Assembly: GCA_003157315.1 (NCBI GenBank)
Contig: PMJE01000610.1
Location: 1 to 8,097 of the forward strand
Source: Myxococcales bacterium
GTDB taxonomy: Bacteria; Myxococcota; Polyangia; Fen-1088
Length of the DNA stretch: 8,097 nucleotides
Direction of reading: 5' to 3'
Shown: piece by piece, positions 1 to 6,150 of the stretch
Layout: each line of letters opens with the position of its first letter
Numbering within the stretch: the first letter of the stretch is position 1
The notes under the pieces: model-generated
The model's database searches: none
What the model was told of the DNA's origin: nothing
Seen by the model: only the letters and a program-made list of their open reading frames with translations
Made by a program: the position numbers and the translations under genes

Positions 1-13
1 AAGAGCCGAAGTC

Positions 14-1972
14 TCACAAGCCATTTCTTGCGTAGATACGTCGATTTTGTACCCACACCACTGTGGCATTGCCGCTTCCATCGATAACTATCTGGGGTGC
101 GCCGGCACCGTCCAAGGTCGCATTGACAATGGATCCCGGCCACGGCAACACCGCAGCCCAGCCGGTCGCAACCGAGTACCGAGTCGCCCAGATGTTGTCC
201 TGGTTTCTCGAGAACTGCGCCCAGACCGCCACGGCATTCCCGGTTGTTTCCAAGGCAATACCAGGCGAACTATCAGACGTGCCGAGATCGGCAATGACTG
301 TGGTTCCCCAACCCACCCCAGCCACATACCGATTCGCATACAGCACGCCCCCGTTTTGATTCCAGACGGCAACGGCGTTCCCATTCTTGTCAACCGCCAG
401 TTGAACACCAACGTCATAGCTTGTAGTTCCAGGATCAGCGAGGGTCGCGGGAATGCCCCAGCCTGTCCCTACGACATAGCGATTGGCGTAGATCCCTGGT
501 TGGCCGGGCTGCTGCCACACGGCTATCGCGTTTCCGCGGGGGTCAAACCCAATTTGGGCTCCGACCCCGGAGTTTGCTGACGCGACCGCGGCTGACTCGA
601 TAAGCACCGGTGTTGTTTCCCAACCGGTGCCCGATGCGTAGCGAAGTGCCTGAACCCCCTGTACCGAATTGTTGGAGTCAGAAGCCTGGCTCCACACGAC
701 GATGGCATTTCCAGATGGGTCGACCGCAACCTGCGGACCTGTCGCGGAACGCACGGCCTCGGTCGACAGATTGGAAACAGTGGACCAGCCTGTGCCGGCA
801 ACGTAGCGACTCGCGCGGACACTGTCGTGATTCCAAGACCAGTCGTAGACGCTCCAAACCGCAACCGCATTCCCATTTGGATCAGCCGCAATTTGCGGAG
901 GATTAGCACTGACATCCCCGTTCGTGGTGTCCGCATAGACAGTGACAGCAGTTCCCCAGCCCGTTCCCGCCACATAGCGATTGGCGTAGATGCCATCTCT
1001 TTCACCGTTGACCGTCTTCCATGCCTGTGCCCATACCGCCAGGAAGTTTCCCATGGAATCGGCGACAATCTGGGGACTTGACGCTGGCATGTCGCTTGTC
1101 TCTAGCAGGGTGGCCGTGCCCCATCCTGCCCCGGCGGTGTACTTGTTTGCGTAGATGCTTTGCGCGTTTCCGTCGGACTGCATCCATACCGCCATCACGT
1201 TCCCGCTTGGGTCGACGGCTATCCTGGGCGAAGAAGGACTTGGGGTGCCCGGATCGATGGTCTGTACGACAGGAGCGGCTGTGGTAAACGTCCAGGTGTA
1301 GTTTGCCGCCATGCCTCGGCCTGCCAGATCTTCTGCGCCGGTGGTAATCGTCGCGGTATAAGTGGTTGAGCTGGCGAGATGGTTGGACGGCGTAAATGTG
1401 GCGGTTGTTCCACTGCAGGTTACGGAACCGGTCACGCCGTTGTCCAGCGAGAAGGTGACTGTGTTCATCGTCGACGCAGTCATTGCCTCACTGAATGTCG
1501 CAGTAATGGTGGTGCCAACCGCGACACCGGTGGCATTGTTGGCTGGGTTTGTGGCCAAGACCGCGGGGAGCGCGACGTCGGCAGTGGCGCCGTCCTGGAG
1601 CGAGGCGTCGGCTTGAGCGTCAACGCCCGGTGCCACCGTTTCCGATGTGCTGGAGTCCTTGCTACCGACGTCCAGGCCGAGTCCGCTGTCACCTGGGCCG
1701 CTCGCTTCCGATGCGTTCGTGTCCTTGCTTGCAACATCCGCGGGCTGCCCGCTCTCTGCGCTCGTGTCCTTGCTTGCAACATCCGCGGGCTGCCCGCCCT
1801 CCCCTGGACGGCTTGCCTCCAACGTGGCGGCGTCATGGGTGGCGCCGGCTGCGGCGTCTGGCCTGGCATTCGAGGTGTTGTTGGAGCCACAGCCGGCGAG
1901 AGCCAGGGAAGTGAGCGCCAAGAAAGAAGTCGCTCTGCTGATCAGAATCATCGAGGGCATACGGATTCTCAT
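14..1972 (-). CDS. Surface lipoprotein with Ig-like domain and eight-repeat probable beta-propeller
   Basis: 652 residues from the ATG at 1972, chosen because GGAG lies 6 bases upstream and a lipoprotein signal follows at once; an in-frame ATG at 2086 would bury that signal. Seen: a signal peptide ending in lipobox LAGC (Cys28) with Gly at +2, which by the usual rule favours outer-membrane sorting; a low-complexity Ala/Asp/Ser/Gly spacer (about 29-137); an SbsA/Big_5-type Ig-like domain (about 137-232) ending in YTWTFTT; then eight repeats of about 47-59 residues. Each repeat carries 'GNAxAVWxQ' and, except the short last one, 'IYANRYVAGTGWG'; the repeat Trp residues fall at 263, 314, 373, 427, 486, 537, 584 and 640. 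Inference: a seven- or eight-bladed beta-propeller displayed on the cell surface or carried on vesicles, binding an unknown ligand. No catalytic residues or Asp-boxes are recognised. Monocistronic, with its own promoter. Confidence 0.9.
   Translation of the reverse strand: MRIRMPSMILISRATSFLALTSLALAGCGSNNTSNARPDAAAGATHDAATLEASRPGEGGQPADVASKDTSAESGQPADVASKDTNASEASGPGDSGLGLDVGSKDSSTSETVAPGVDAQADASLQDGATADVALPAVLATNPANNATGVAVGTTITATFSEAMTASTMNTVTFSLDNGVTGSVTCSGTTATFTPSNHLASSTTYTATITTGAEDLAGRGMAANYTWTFTTAAPVVQTIDPGTPSPSSPRIAVDPSGNVMAVWMQSDGNAQSIYANKYTAGAGWGTATLLETSDMPASSPQIVADSMGNFLAVWAQAWKTVNGERDGIYANRYVAGTGWGTAVTVYADTTNGDVSANPPQIAADPNGNAVAVWSVYDWSWNHDSVRASRYVAGTGWSTVSNLSTEAVRSATGPQVAVDPSGNAIVVWSQASDSNNSVQGVQALRYASGTGWETTPVLIESAAVASANSGVGAQIGFDPRGNAIAVWQQPGQPGIYANRYVVGTGWGIPATLADPGTTSYDVGVQLAVDKNGNAVAVWNQNGGVLYANRYVAGVGWGTTVIADLGTSDSSPGIALETTGNAVAVWAQFSRNQDNIWATRYSVATGWAAVLPWPGSIVNATLDGAGAPQIVIDGSGNATVVWVQNRRIYARNGL
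17..1261 (-). repeat. Coding repeats of the lipoprotein propeller, eight diverged units
   Basis: Protein-level repeats of 47-59 residues, with 'GNAVAVW' in the first half and 'YANRYVAGTGWG' in the second half of each unit; the last unit stops after its first half. Most copies are diverged at DNA level, but acatagcgattggcgtagat occurs exactly at 474-493 and again at 972-991, 498 bases (166 codons, three units) apart. This suggests that growth of the array, or gene conversion between units, is not ancient. Confidence 0.65.
1717..1797. repeat. Tandem 45-base duplication in the lipoprotein spacer
   Basis: A perfect 36-base direct repeat at 1717-1752 and 1762-1797 (period 45 bases, 15 codons). 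It encodes two successive copies of GQPADVASKDT in the linker between the lipid anchor and the Ig-like domain. A third, diverged copy reads LGLDVGSKDSS just downstream in the protein. The period is a multiple of three, so copy-number change would alter spacer length without breaking the frame. Confidence 0.9.
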
Positions 1973-2034
1973 TTTTGACTCCGTGGTGGCATACGAAGCT
2001 CCGGCCGCAGGCTTAGCTATTCGGAGCGAGGAAA

Positions 2035-2064
2035 AGTGTATCAAAGGCAGACATTCAGCGTCAA
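2035..2064 (-). promoter_or_regulatory. Probable sigma-70-type promoter of the lipoprotein gene
   Basis: On the minus strand TTGACG (2064-2059) is followed after 18 bases by TACACT (2040-2035), giving a predicted start near 2028 and a leader of about 56 bases before the ATG at 1972. The -35 box sits inside an imperfectly spaced inverted repeat, cagcg-N5-cgctg (2056-2070), that could be an operator. The rest of the 147-base gap (1973-2119) holds no clear intrinsic terminator for the permease gene upstream. Confidence 0.5.
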
Positions 2065-2119
2065 GCGCTGGACGCAGCGGGACCACGTTTTCCGCCCCGG
2101 CAGTGCTCTGTTGTAGATC

Positions 2120-3388
2120 CTACTTCCGTTTTTGCAGCCAGTACGCCGGCAGCCCAATCGCCAGGGTGGCCAGACCCACAAGGCTCTCGCGGGGCCGCTC
2201 GGCCACAGTGAAGGCTGTGGAGCCGAGCACGAAAACCAGGAACAGGGCCGGCACCCACGGCCAGCCCGGGACTTTCAGGGCTGGGCCTAGTTTGTGTCGC
2301 TGCCAAACCAGGCCCAGCACAGTCGCCGCAAAGACCAGACCCAGGGTGAAGCCGACGTAGGTCAGCAAGCTGGCAAAGGCCGCCATCCACAGAGCCGCGA
2401 TGCCGACCACGGTCTGCGCCAGGAGCGCGACACGCGGGGGCCGACCCGGCCGCACCGCCAGCACCCGCGGCAGAAAGCCGTCGGCTGCCATGCGCGCAGC
2501 GATCTGAGGCCCCGCCATCACTAGCGACGAGATGCAGATCGCGATCACAAAGGCAATCAAGCCCGAGACCAGCTTGGCCAGGCGCGGTCCGCCCAGCACC
2601 AGGGCCGCGATGCGGCCCACGTCGATCTTGCCCGCGAGCAAAGCTGCCGGCGTCCCCAGCACGAAGACAGCGTTCAATCCGAGGTAGAGCGCGGTCACAA
2701 TGGCGGTTCCCAAGATCAGGGCTCGGGGCAGGTTCTTCTTGGGCTCCGCCACCTCGCCGCCCACGTACACAGCCGCGTTCCAGCCCTGGTAGCTGTACGA
2801 CACGATCACCAGGGCCACTCCCATGCCCGCCATTCGGCCCGGCGCCGCCACATTGTATAGCCCTTCGTGCGCCAACTGCCCCATCCCGAACCCGGTGAAT
2901 AGCGTGATCACGACCAACTCGACGGCCACTGCGATAGCCTGTGCCCTTGCCCCGGCAGTGAGAGAGAACGCGTGCGTGGTGGCTGCAACCAAGATGATCA
3001 CGGTTCCCGTCAAGCGGGGCGAGGCTAAAGCGGCGCCTCCCAAGGCGGACATGTACTGCCCGAACGCATAGGCCAGCACGCCCAGCGGGACCGCAAATCC
3101 CACCACCAGCGAAACCCATCCTGCCAGGTAGCCGAGCGCCGGATGCAGGGTGCGCGACAGAAAAACGTACTCCCCACCCGATTCGGGAATGTGTCGGGCG
3201 AGCGCGCCGTAGCACAAAGCCCCGAGCAAGGCGACCAGCCCGCCCAGCACCCAGGCCAGCAGCACCAGCCACGCCGAACCCAGATCGGCCATCAAGAGAC
3301 CGCTGGTGGTGAACACACCCGTGCCCACCATGTTCGCCACGACCAAAGCTGTCGCGCTGCCCAGCCCGAGGCGTCGTTCGCTGTCCAA
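2120..3388 (-). CDS. APC-superfamily amino acid permease
   Basis: 422 residues from a TTG at 3388, about twelve hydrophobic segments, usual for the amino acid-polyamine-organocation family. Inner-membrane uptake or exchange of an amino acid or amine is expected; the substrate cannot be told. Family marks seen: the unwound TM1 motif MVGTGVF (20-26), PESGGEYVFL (68-77) between TM2 and TM3, YQGWNAAVYVGGEVAEPKKN (200-219) spanning TM6 and the loop after it, and the cytosolic ARMAADGFLPR loop (298-308) after TM8. Start choice: the TTG gives the typical short N-terminus (DSERRLGLGSATALVV) and begins 7 bases after the PilZ stop. ATGs at 3454, 3451 and 3442 would overlap PilZ by 47-59 bases and add an unlikely Trp/Cys-rich leader. 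Neither choice has a strong ribosome site, so the start is uncertain, but the family call is firm. Probably co-transcribed with the PilZ gene. Confidence 0.9.
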   Translation of the reverse strand: MDSERRLGLGSATALVVANMVGTGVFTTSGLLMADLGSAWLVLLAWVLGGLVALLGALCYGALARHIPESGGEYVFLSRTLHPALGYLAGWVSLVVGFAVPLGVLAYAFGQYMSALGGAALASPRLTGTVIILVAATTHAFSLTAGARAQAIAVAVELVVITLFTGFGMGQLAHEGLYNVAAPGRMAGMGVALVIVSYSYQGWNAAVYVGGEVAEPKKNLPRALILGTAIVTALYLGLNAVFVLGTPAALLAGKIDVGRIAALVLGGPRLAKLVSGLIAFVIAICISSLVMAGPQIAARMAADGFLPRVLAVRPGRPPRVALLAQTVVGIAALWMAAFASLLTYVGFTLGLVFAATVLGLVWQRHKLGPALKVPGWPWVPALFLVFVLGSTAFTVAERPRESLVGLATLAIGLPAYWLQKRK

Positions 3389-3395
3389 TACGATG

Positions 3396-4109
3396 CTACT
3401 TGCCTTTGCGCCGCATGGCCAGGACCAGCTGCGCCCAGGCATCGCGCTCATCATCCGAGGTAAACGAAAACTCTACACTTGCCACCCGCGCTGCGCGTTT
3501 GCGCTCGGCGCTCTTCTCCACGCGCAGGACTCTCCCGGTGACGTGACGAGCACTCCTCGCTGCGGTCCTGGTCGCCTCGTGCAAAGTCAGATCCACCCCA
3601 TCGCCAGCCGTGAGCGGCAGCGAAGTCTCTACCGAGATTCCACCTGCACCCAGGTCGCAGATGCGCGCCCGCTCATCATTGAGCCCGCCAGCCAGCTGCG
3701 TGGATTCCGCGCCTGCGGCCAGGGTTGCGGGCAGCCGCACACTGACGCGCGGGTACTGCCGGCGCGGCTCGGTTTCCACCCGGACCAGTCTCTGAAATGC
3801 CGCCGTCACCGGAGGGCCGCTAGCCACGCGCAGAATTGCCGCGTGGCCGGTGTGATGACCGGTTCCGCTCGAGTAGCGAACCACTGCCTCATGCCCAGCC
3901 TCAAGCCCCTCCGGAGAGGTCGGGAGGTCGGGAAAGGTGAACAGCACCTCGCCCGGGCGCAGGCTGAAGACAAATCCGCGCAGCGGCACCAGAGAGCCGT
4001 TCGGGAAGATCTCCGCCCACTGTCCCAGGACAAGCTGGGCATCAGCCGCGATCGTCCTTGGTCGCTGACGGAGCCTTGGGACCAGGTAGGTCAATGGAAT
4101 CGGGGCCAT
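3396..4109 (-). CDS. PilZ-domain protein, probable cyclic-di-GMP receptor
   Basis: 237 residues from the ATG at 4109, preferred because GGGGAG lies 4 bases upstream; an in-frame ATG at 4151 would add 14 residues behind a weaker site. Seen: a PilZ domain in the C-terminal half with the ligand motif RQYPR (117-121, the RxxxR element) followed by RVSVRLPATL, and the second motif DLGAGG (152-157), where the usual DxSxxG Ser is Gly. The N-terminal ~100 residues look like a beta-rich YcgR-N-like module (FVFSLRPGEVLFTFP, then an AVVRYSSG segment), though identity is weak. No membrane segment, so a cytosolic sensor that changes a partner on binding c-di-GMP is inferred. The partner is unknown; the only close candidate by position is the permease encoded immediately downstream. 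YcgR-type flagellar braking is an alternative role, but no motility gene is nearby. Confidence 0.85.
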   Translation of the reverse strand: MAPIPLTYLVPRLRQRPRTIAADAQLVLGQWAEIFPNGSLVPLRGFVFSLRPGEVLFTFPDLPTSPEGLEAGHEAVVRYSSGTGHHTGHAAILRVASGPPVTAAFQRLVRVETEPRRQYPRVSVRLPATLAAGAESTQLAGGLNDERARICDLGAGGISVETSLPLTAGDGVDLTLHEATRTAARSARHVTGRVLRVEKSAERKRAARVASVEFSFTSDDERDAWAQLVLAMRRKGK

Positions 4110-4169
4110 GCTTCTCCCCAATCCCGTATCGGCTCGCTCGCGCAGTAACATAAATAGCTATCTACCCTC

Positions 4170-4187
4170 TGCACAGCGAGGTGTGCA
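4170..4187. other. Perfect 6-bp inverted repeat between the Fe-ADH and PilZ genes
   Basis: TGCACA-GCGAGG-TGTGCA, starting 2 bases beyond the dehydrogenase stop codon. In minus-strand RNA it forms a six-pair stem with a six-base loop. No U-run follows, so it is not a standard intrinsic terminator. It also overlaps a weak promoter-like pair, TTGCAC (4188-4183) and TAGATA (4164-4159) with an 18-base spacer, that could start PilZ-permease transcription. It may be an operator, an mRNA-end protector or chance. Confidence 0.35.
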
Positions 4188-4189
4188 AG

Positions 4190-5350
4190 TCACAAGGCGC
4201 GCATGGCAACATCGCCCAGCTCCTCGTCGGAAAGTTGCACGGGATTGCCGCGCATGCTGCTTGCGGCCTTGGCCTTGGCAACCAGGGCGGGGACTTCGCC
4301 GGTCGACAAACCGTAATGGCCAAGGCCCCGAACCTCCAGTTCCTGGCAAAGATCGCGCATCCAGGCCACGCCCTCATCCGCACCGGCGCCGTGCCGTCCC
4401 GTGACGATCTCTGCGATCTCGCGATAGCGATCCCGAGCCGGATGTTCTGGCGCGCGCTCGGCTAAGGCCCGCAGGTTGGCCTCCATCACGGGAACCAGCA
4501 AGGCCGCGCAGAGAGCTCCATGGGGAGCGTGCACCATCCCACCCAGGGGAGCCGCGAAGCCGTGCACCGCGCCCAGACCTCCGTTGGCCAGGCACAGACC
4601 GCCGCATAGGCTCGCCAGCATCAGGTCCTCGCGCGCGTCCGCCGCCAGTCCCGAGGTGTAGGCTCGGCGCAGCGCCCGCGCTGAATGGCGCAGCCCCTCG
4701 GCGCCCAGCGCATCGGTCAAGGGATTGGCCCGCGAGGAAACCAGAGCCTCCACTAGGTGCGACAGGGCGTCCAGGCCGCTGCAGGCCACCACTGGCCGGG
4801 GCAGGCCGTCGAGTAGGTCCGGATCGAGCACCGTCAGAATCGGCAGGAGGAACTGGCTACGCAGGCTGACCTTGACCTTGGCGGCCGGAACACCGATGAC
4901 AGCGTTGCGGGTCACCTCAGCGCCGCTGCCGGCCGTGGTGGGGATAGCCACAAAGGGCAACGGCCGCATCTCCAGAGTTCGCCCGCGGCCCACCACCTCC
5001 AGATAGTCCATCAGCTCGCCTTCGTTAGTGGCCAGCGCAGCCACTGCCTTGGCGGTGTCCATGGCGCTGCCTCCGCCCAGCCCGACCAGGGCGTCGCAAC
5101 CCTCGCGGCGAGTCCGCGCCCGGCCCGCCGACACCGAATCCACCGTGGGTTCCTGGCCTACCAGTAGCACATCCGATTCGATGCCCGCCGCAGCCAGCAT
5201 GGATCGCAGGCGTTCACACCCCGCGCCGGGCAGATTGGTCGCGACCAGAGCGCGGCGTACACCCTGAGCACGCAGGGCCGCGGGCACCTCCGCCAGCTTG
5301 CCGGAACCAAACAGCAGCCGTGCGGCGGTTGCGAATTCAAAGCTCACCAC
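4190..5350 (-). CDS. Iron-type (group III) alcohol dehydrogenase
   Basis: 386 residues, the full usual length of the family. Catalyses NAD(P)-dependent interconversion of an alcohol and an aldehyde or ketone in the cytosol; substrate not predictable. Seen: dinucleotide-binding GGGSAMDTAK (92-101), the PTTAGSGAE signature (137-145), and a complete metal site D194, H198, H263, H277 (DALSH, then VHG and PHG 14 residues apart, the same spacing as in FucO). It has the alcohol dehydrogenase form of these motifs, not the YAGSEMT form of maleylacetate reductase. The start is GTG: either 5350, with AGGA 6 bases upstream, or 5347, where GTGA overlaps the stop of the ABM gene. Either way it overlaps that gene, implying translational coupling. 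Hydroxyacid-oxoacid transhydrogenases belong to the same superfamily and remain a possibility. Confidence 0.92.
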   Translation of the reverse strand: MVSFEFATAARLLFGSGKLAEVPAALRAQGVRRALVATNLPGAGCERLRSMLAAAGIESDVLLVGQEPTVDSVSAGRARTRREGCDALVGLGGGSAMDTAKAVAALATNEGELMDYLEVVGRGRTLEMRPLPFVAIPTTAGSGAEVTRNAVIGVPAAKVKVSLRSQFLLPILTVLDPDLLDGLPRPVVACSGLDALSHLVEALVSSRANPLTDALGAEGLRHSARALRRAYTSGLAADAREDLMLASLCGGLCLANGGLGAVHGFAAPLGGMVHAPHGALCAALLVPVMEANLRALAERAPEHPARDRYREIAEIVTGRHGAGADEGVAWMRDLCQELEVRGLGHYGLSTGEVPALVAKAKAASSMRGNPVQLSDEELGDVAMRAL

Positions 5351-5658
5351 GTGTCGTCCTCGCTGACGTTGATGTACTTCTTGCTCGTGCGCGGCTCGGC
5401 CATCATGGCTGCCACTTCATCGCGCCATCTACGATAGTGAGCGGTGTCCTTGTGTGCAGCCGCACCAGCGGGTCCGTGGTAAACTTCGATTAGAACAAAT
5501 CGGGTGGGATCGTCTATATCCTGCACGACATCGAAACGGGCCACCCCTGGCTCCTTTACGCTCTCGCTGGCATTGGCCAGGGTGGAGATGCGGAATGCCT
5601 CGACCAGGTGAGGCTGGACGTGGACCTGCACGAGCACGATGTGGAGTGTGTTGGGCAT
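5344..5658 (-). CDS. ABM-fold protein (antibiotic biosynthesis monooxygenase / LsrG-like)
   Basis: 104 residues, normal for a single-domain dimeric alpha+beta barrel protein. Start ATG 5658 is set by homology: the conserved fold begins at once with LHIVLVQVHVQP, while the upstream extension of the frame runs into the divergent gene. No clear ribosome site is seen. Family marks: RFDVVQD (41-47), FVLIEVY (54-60) with Glu58, AAHKDTAHYRRW (67-78) with His69, His74 and Trp78, then a C-terminal AEPRTSKKY segment. This pattern matches the 'putative quinol monooxygenase' / autoinducer-2-degrading LsrG group, whose members act as cofactor-free oxygenases or isomerases; no Lsr partner genes are present, so an AI-2 role is not supported. 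It overlaps the Fe-ADH start by 4-7 bases, suggesting that its product feeds or receives the dehydrogenase substrate. Confidence 0.85.
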   Translation of the reverse strand: MPNTLHIVLVQVHVQPHLVEAFRISTLANASESVKEPGVARFDVVQDIDDPTRFVLIEVYHGPAGAAAHKDTAHYRRWRDEVAAMMAEPRTSKKYINVSEDDTW

Positions 5659-5667
5659 GGCCAGAGA

Positions 5668-5679
5668 ATAGCGCGCTAT
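5668..5679. promoter_or_regulatory. 12-bp perfect palindrome in the ABM gene leader
   Basis: ATAGCGCGCTAT, centred about 15 bases before the ABM start codon and downstream of the proposed promoter. A site here could be an operator for a repressor or could fold in the mRNA close to the start codon. It could also be chance in GC-rich sequence; no second copy is seen in the window. Confidence 0.3.
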
Positions 5680-5706
5680 CGCGGAAACCGGATCGTCTGG
5701 CGCGGC

Positions 5707-5736
5707 ATCATAGACAAATAGATAGATGGAATCCAA
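5707..5736 (-). promoter_or_regulatory. Candidate promoter of the ABM/Fe-ADH operon
   Basis: On the minus strand TTGGAT (5736-5731), an 18-base spacer, then TATGAT (5712-5707, five of six to the -10 consensus). The predicted start is near 5700, leaving a leader of about 42 bases that contains the 12-bp palindrome. The site lies in the 141-base divergent gap 5659-5799. For the plus-strand gene I find only an isolated TTGACG (5740-5745) without a good -10. Confidence 0.4.
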
Positions 5737-5799
5737 CGGTTGACGGCCATGCCAGGCAGGTCTGGTTGGTGCACTGCCGGTTGATAGAAGGGGGCCGTG

Positions 5800-6138
5800 A
5801 TGGAAATTTCGGCGAAAAGGTGTATGCCTTGCGAAGGTGGGGTATTGCCGCTCGACGCGCATCGGGTGGGCGAGTTGCTGCGCGACGTTCCCGGTTGGAA
5901 GGTGAGCGAAGATCGCAGCACGCTAACTAAAGGGTTTCGCTTTTCCGATTTCGCGGGCACTATGGGGTTCGTGATTCAAATGGCCGCCATAGCAGAAGAG
6001 GAAGGTCACCACCCCGACTTCTGTGTGCGTTACGATAGGCTGGACGTCCAGCTCAGCACACATTCCATTCGCGGACTCTCCGAGAACGATTTCATTATTG
6101 CCGCCAAGCTAGATAAACTTGCCTCTTCCAACAGATAG
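5800..6138 (+). CDS. phhB: Pterin-4a-carbinolamine dehydratase (4a-hydroxytetrahydrobiopterin dehydratase)
   Basis: 112 residues from ATG 5800, with AAGGGG about 7 bases upstream; a GTG codon immediately before it (5797) is the other option. The enzyme removes water from 4a-hydroxytetrahydropterin so that the pterin cofactor of aromatic amino acid hydroxylases can be recycled. Seen: the active-site run EEEGHHPDF (66-74) with His70-His71 and the later His88 in LSTHSIRGLSENDF; the His71-to-His88 spacing of 17 equals that of mammalian DCoH His62/His79. Length is typical. No phenylalanine hydroxylase gene is in the window, so the partner is elsewhere, or the protein serves another pterin-linked role, as has been proposed for members in genomes lacking the hydroxylase. 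It probably forms a two-gene operon with the small gene 12 bases downstream. Confidence 0.93.
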   Translation: MEISAKRCMPCEGGVLPLDAHRVGELLRDVPGWKVSEDRSTLTKGFRFSDFAGTMGFVIQMAAIAEEEGHHPDFCVRYDRLDVQLSTHSIRGLSENDFIIAAKLDKLASSNR

Positions 6139-6150
6139 GGGATATTCGCC

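Noticed and set aside
1717..1797. CRISPR-like direct repeat
   Set aside because: Only two perfect copies with a 9-base gap, in frame within a coding spacer; this is a tandem protein repeat, not an array.
1379..2360. Plus-strand open frames of 199 and 237 residues opposite the lipoprotein N-terminus and its promoter
   Set aside because: Their repeated segments (such as LLATSAGCP) are only the antisense reading of the 45-base spacer duplication; no ribosome site or domain is present.
2061..3272. 403-residue minus-strand frame inside the permease gene
   Set aside because: It overlaps the twelve-helix permease in another frame and is an Arg/Gly/Ala-rich composition artefact with no motif.
3306..4148. 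280-residue plus-strand open frame opposite the PilZ gene
   Set aside because: No recognisable domain, Arg/Gln/Ser-rich, and fully antisense to a well-supported PilZ gene.
4190..5350. Maleylacetate reductase
   Set aside because: The GGGSAMDTAK and PTTAGSGAE motifs and the full Asp/His3 metal site are those of metal-dependent alcohol dehydrogenases.
5344..5658. Role in autoinducer-2 degradation (LsrG)
   Set aside because: Only family-level resemblance, with no lsr transport, kinase or thiolase genes nearby; a general ABM label is safer.
5740..5745. TTGACG as a -35 box for the pterin dehydratase gene
   Set aside because: No acceptable -10 sequence lies 15-19 bases downstream.
5659..5862. Longer form of the ABM protein beginning at 5862 (172 residues)
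   Set aside because: The extra 68 residues overlap the start of the pterin dehydratase gene, do not look like part of the ABM fold, and cross the proposed promoter.
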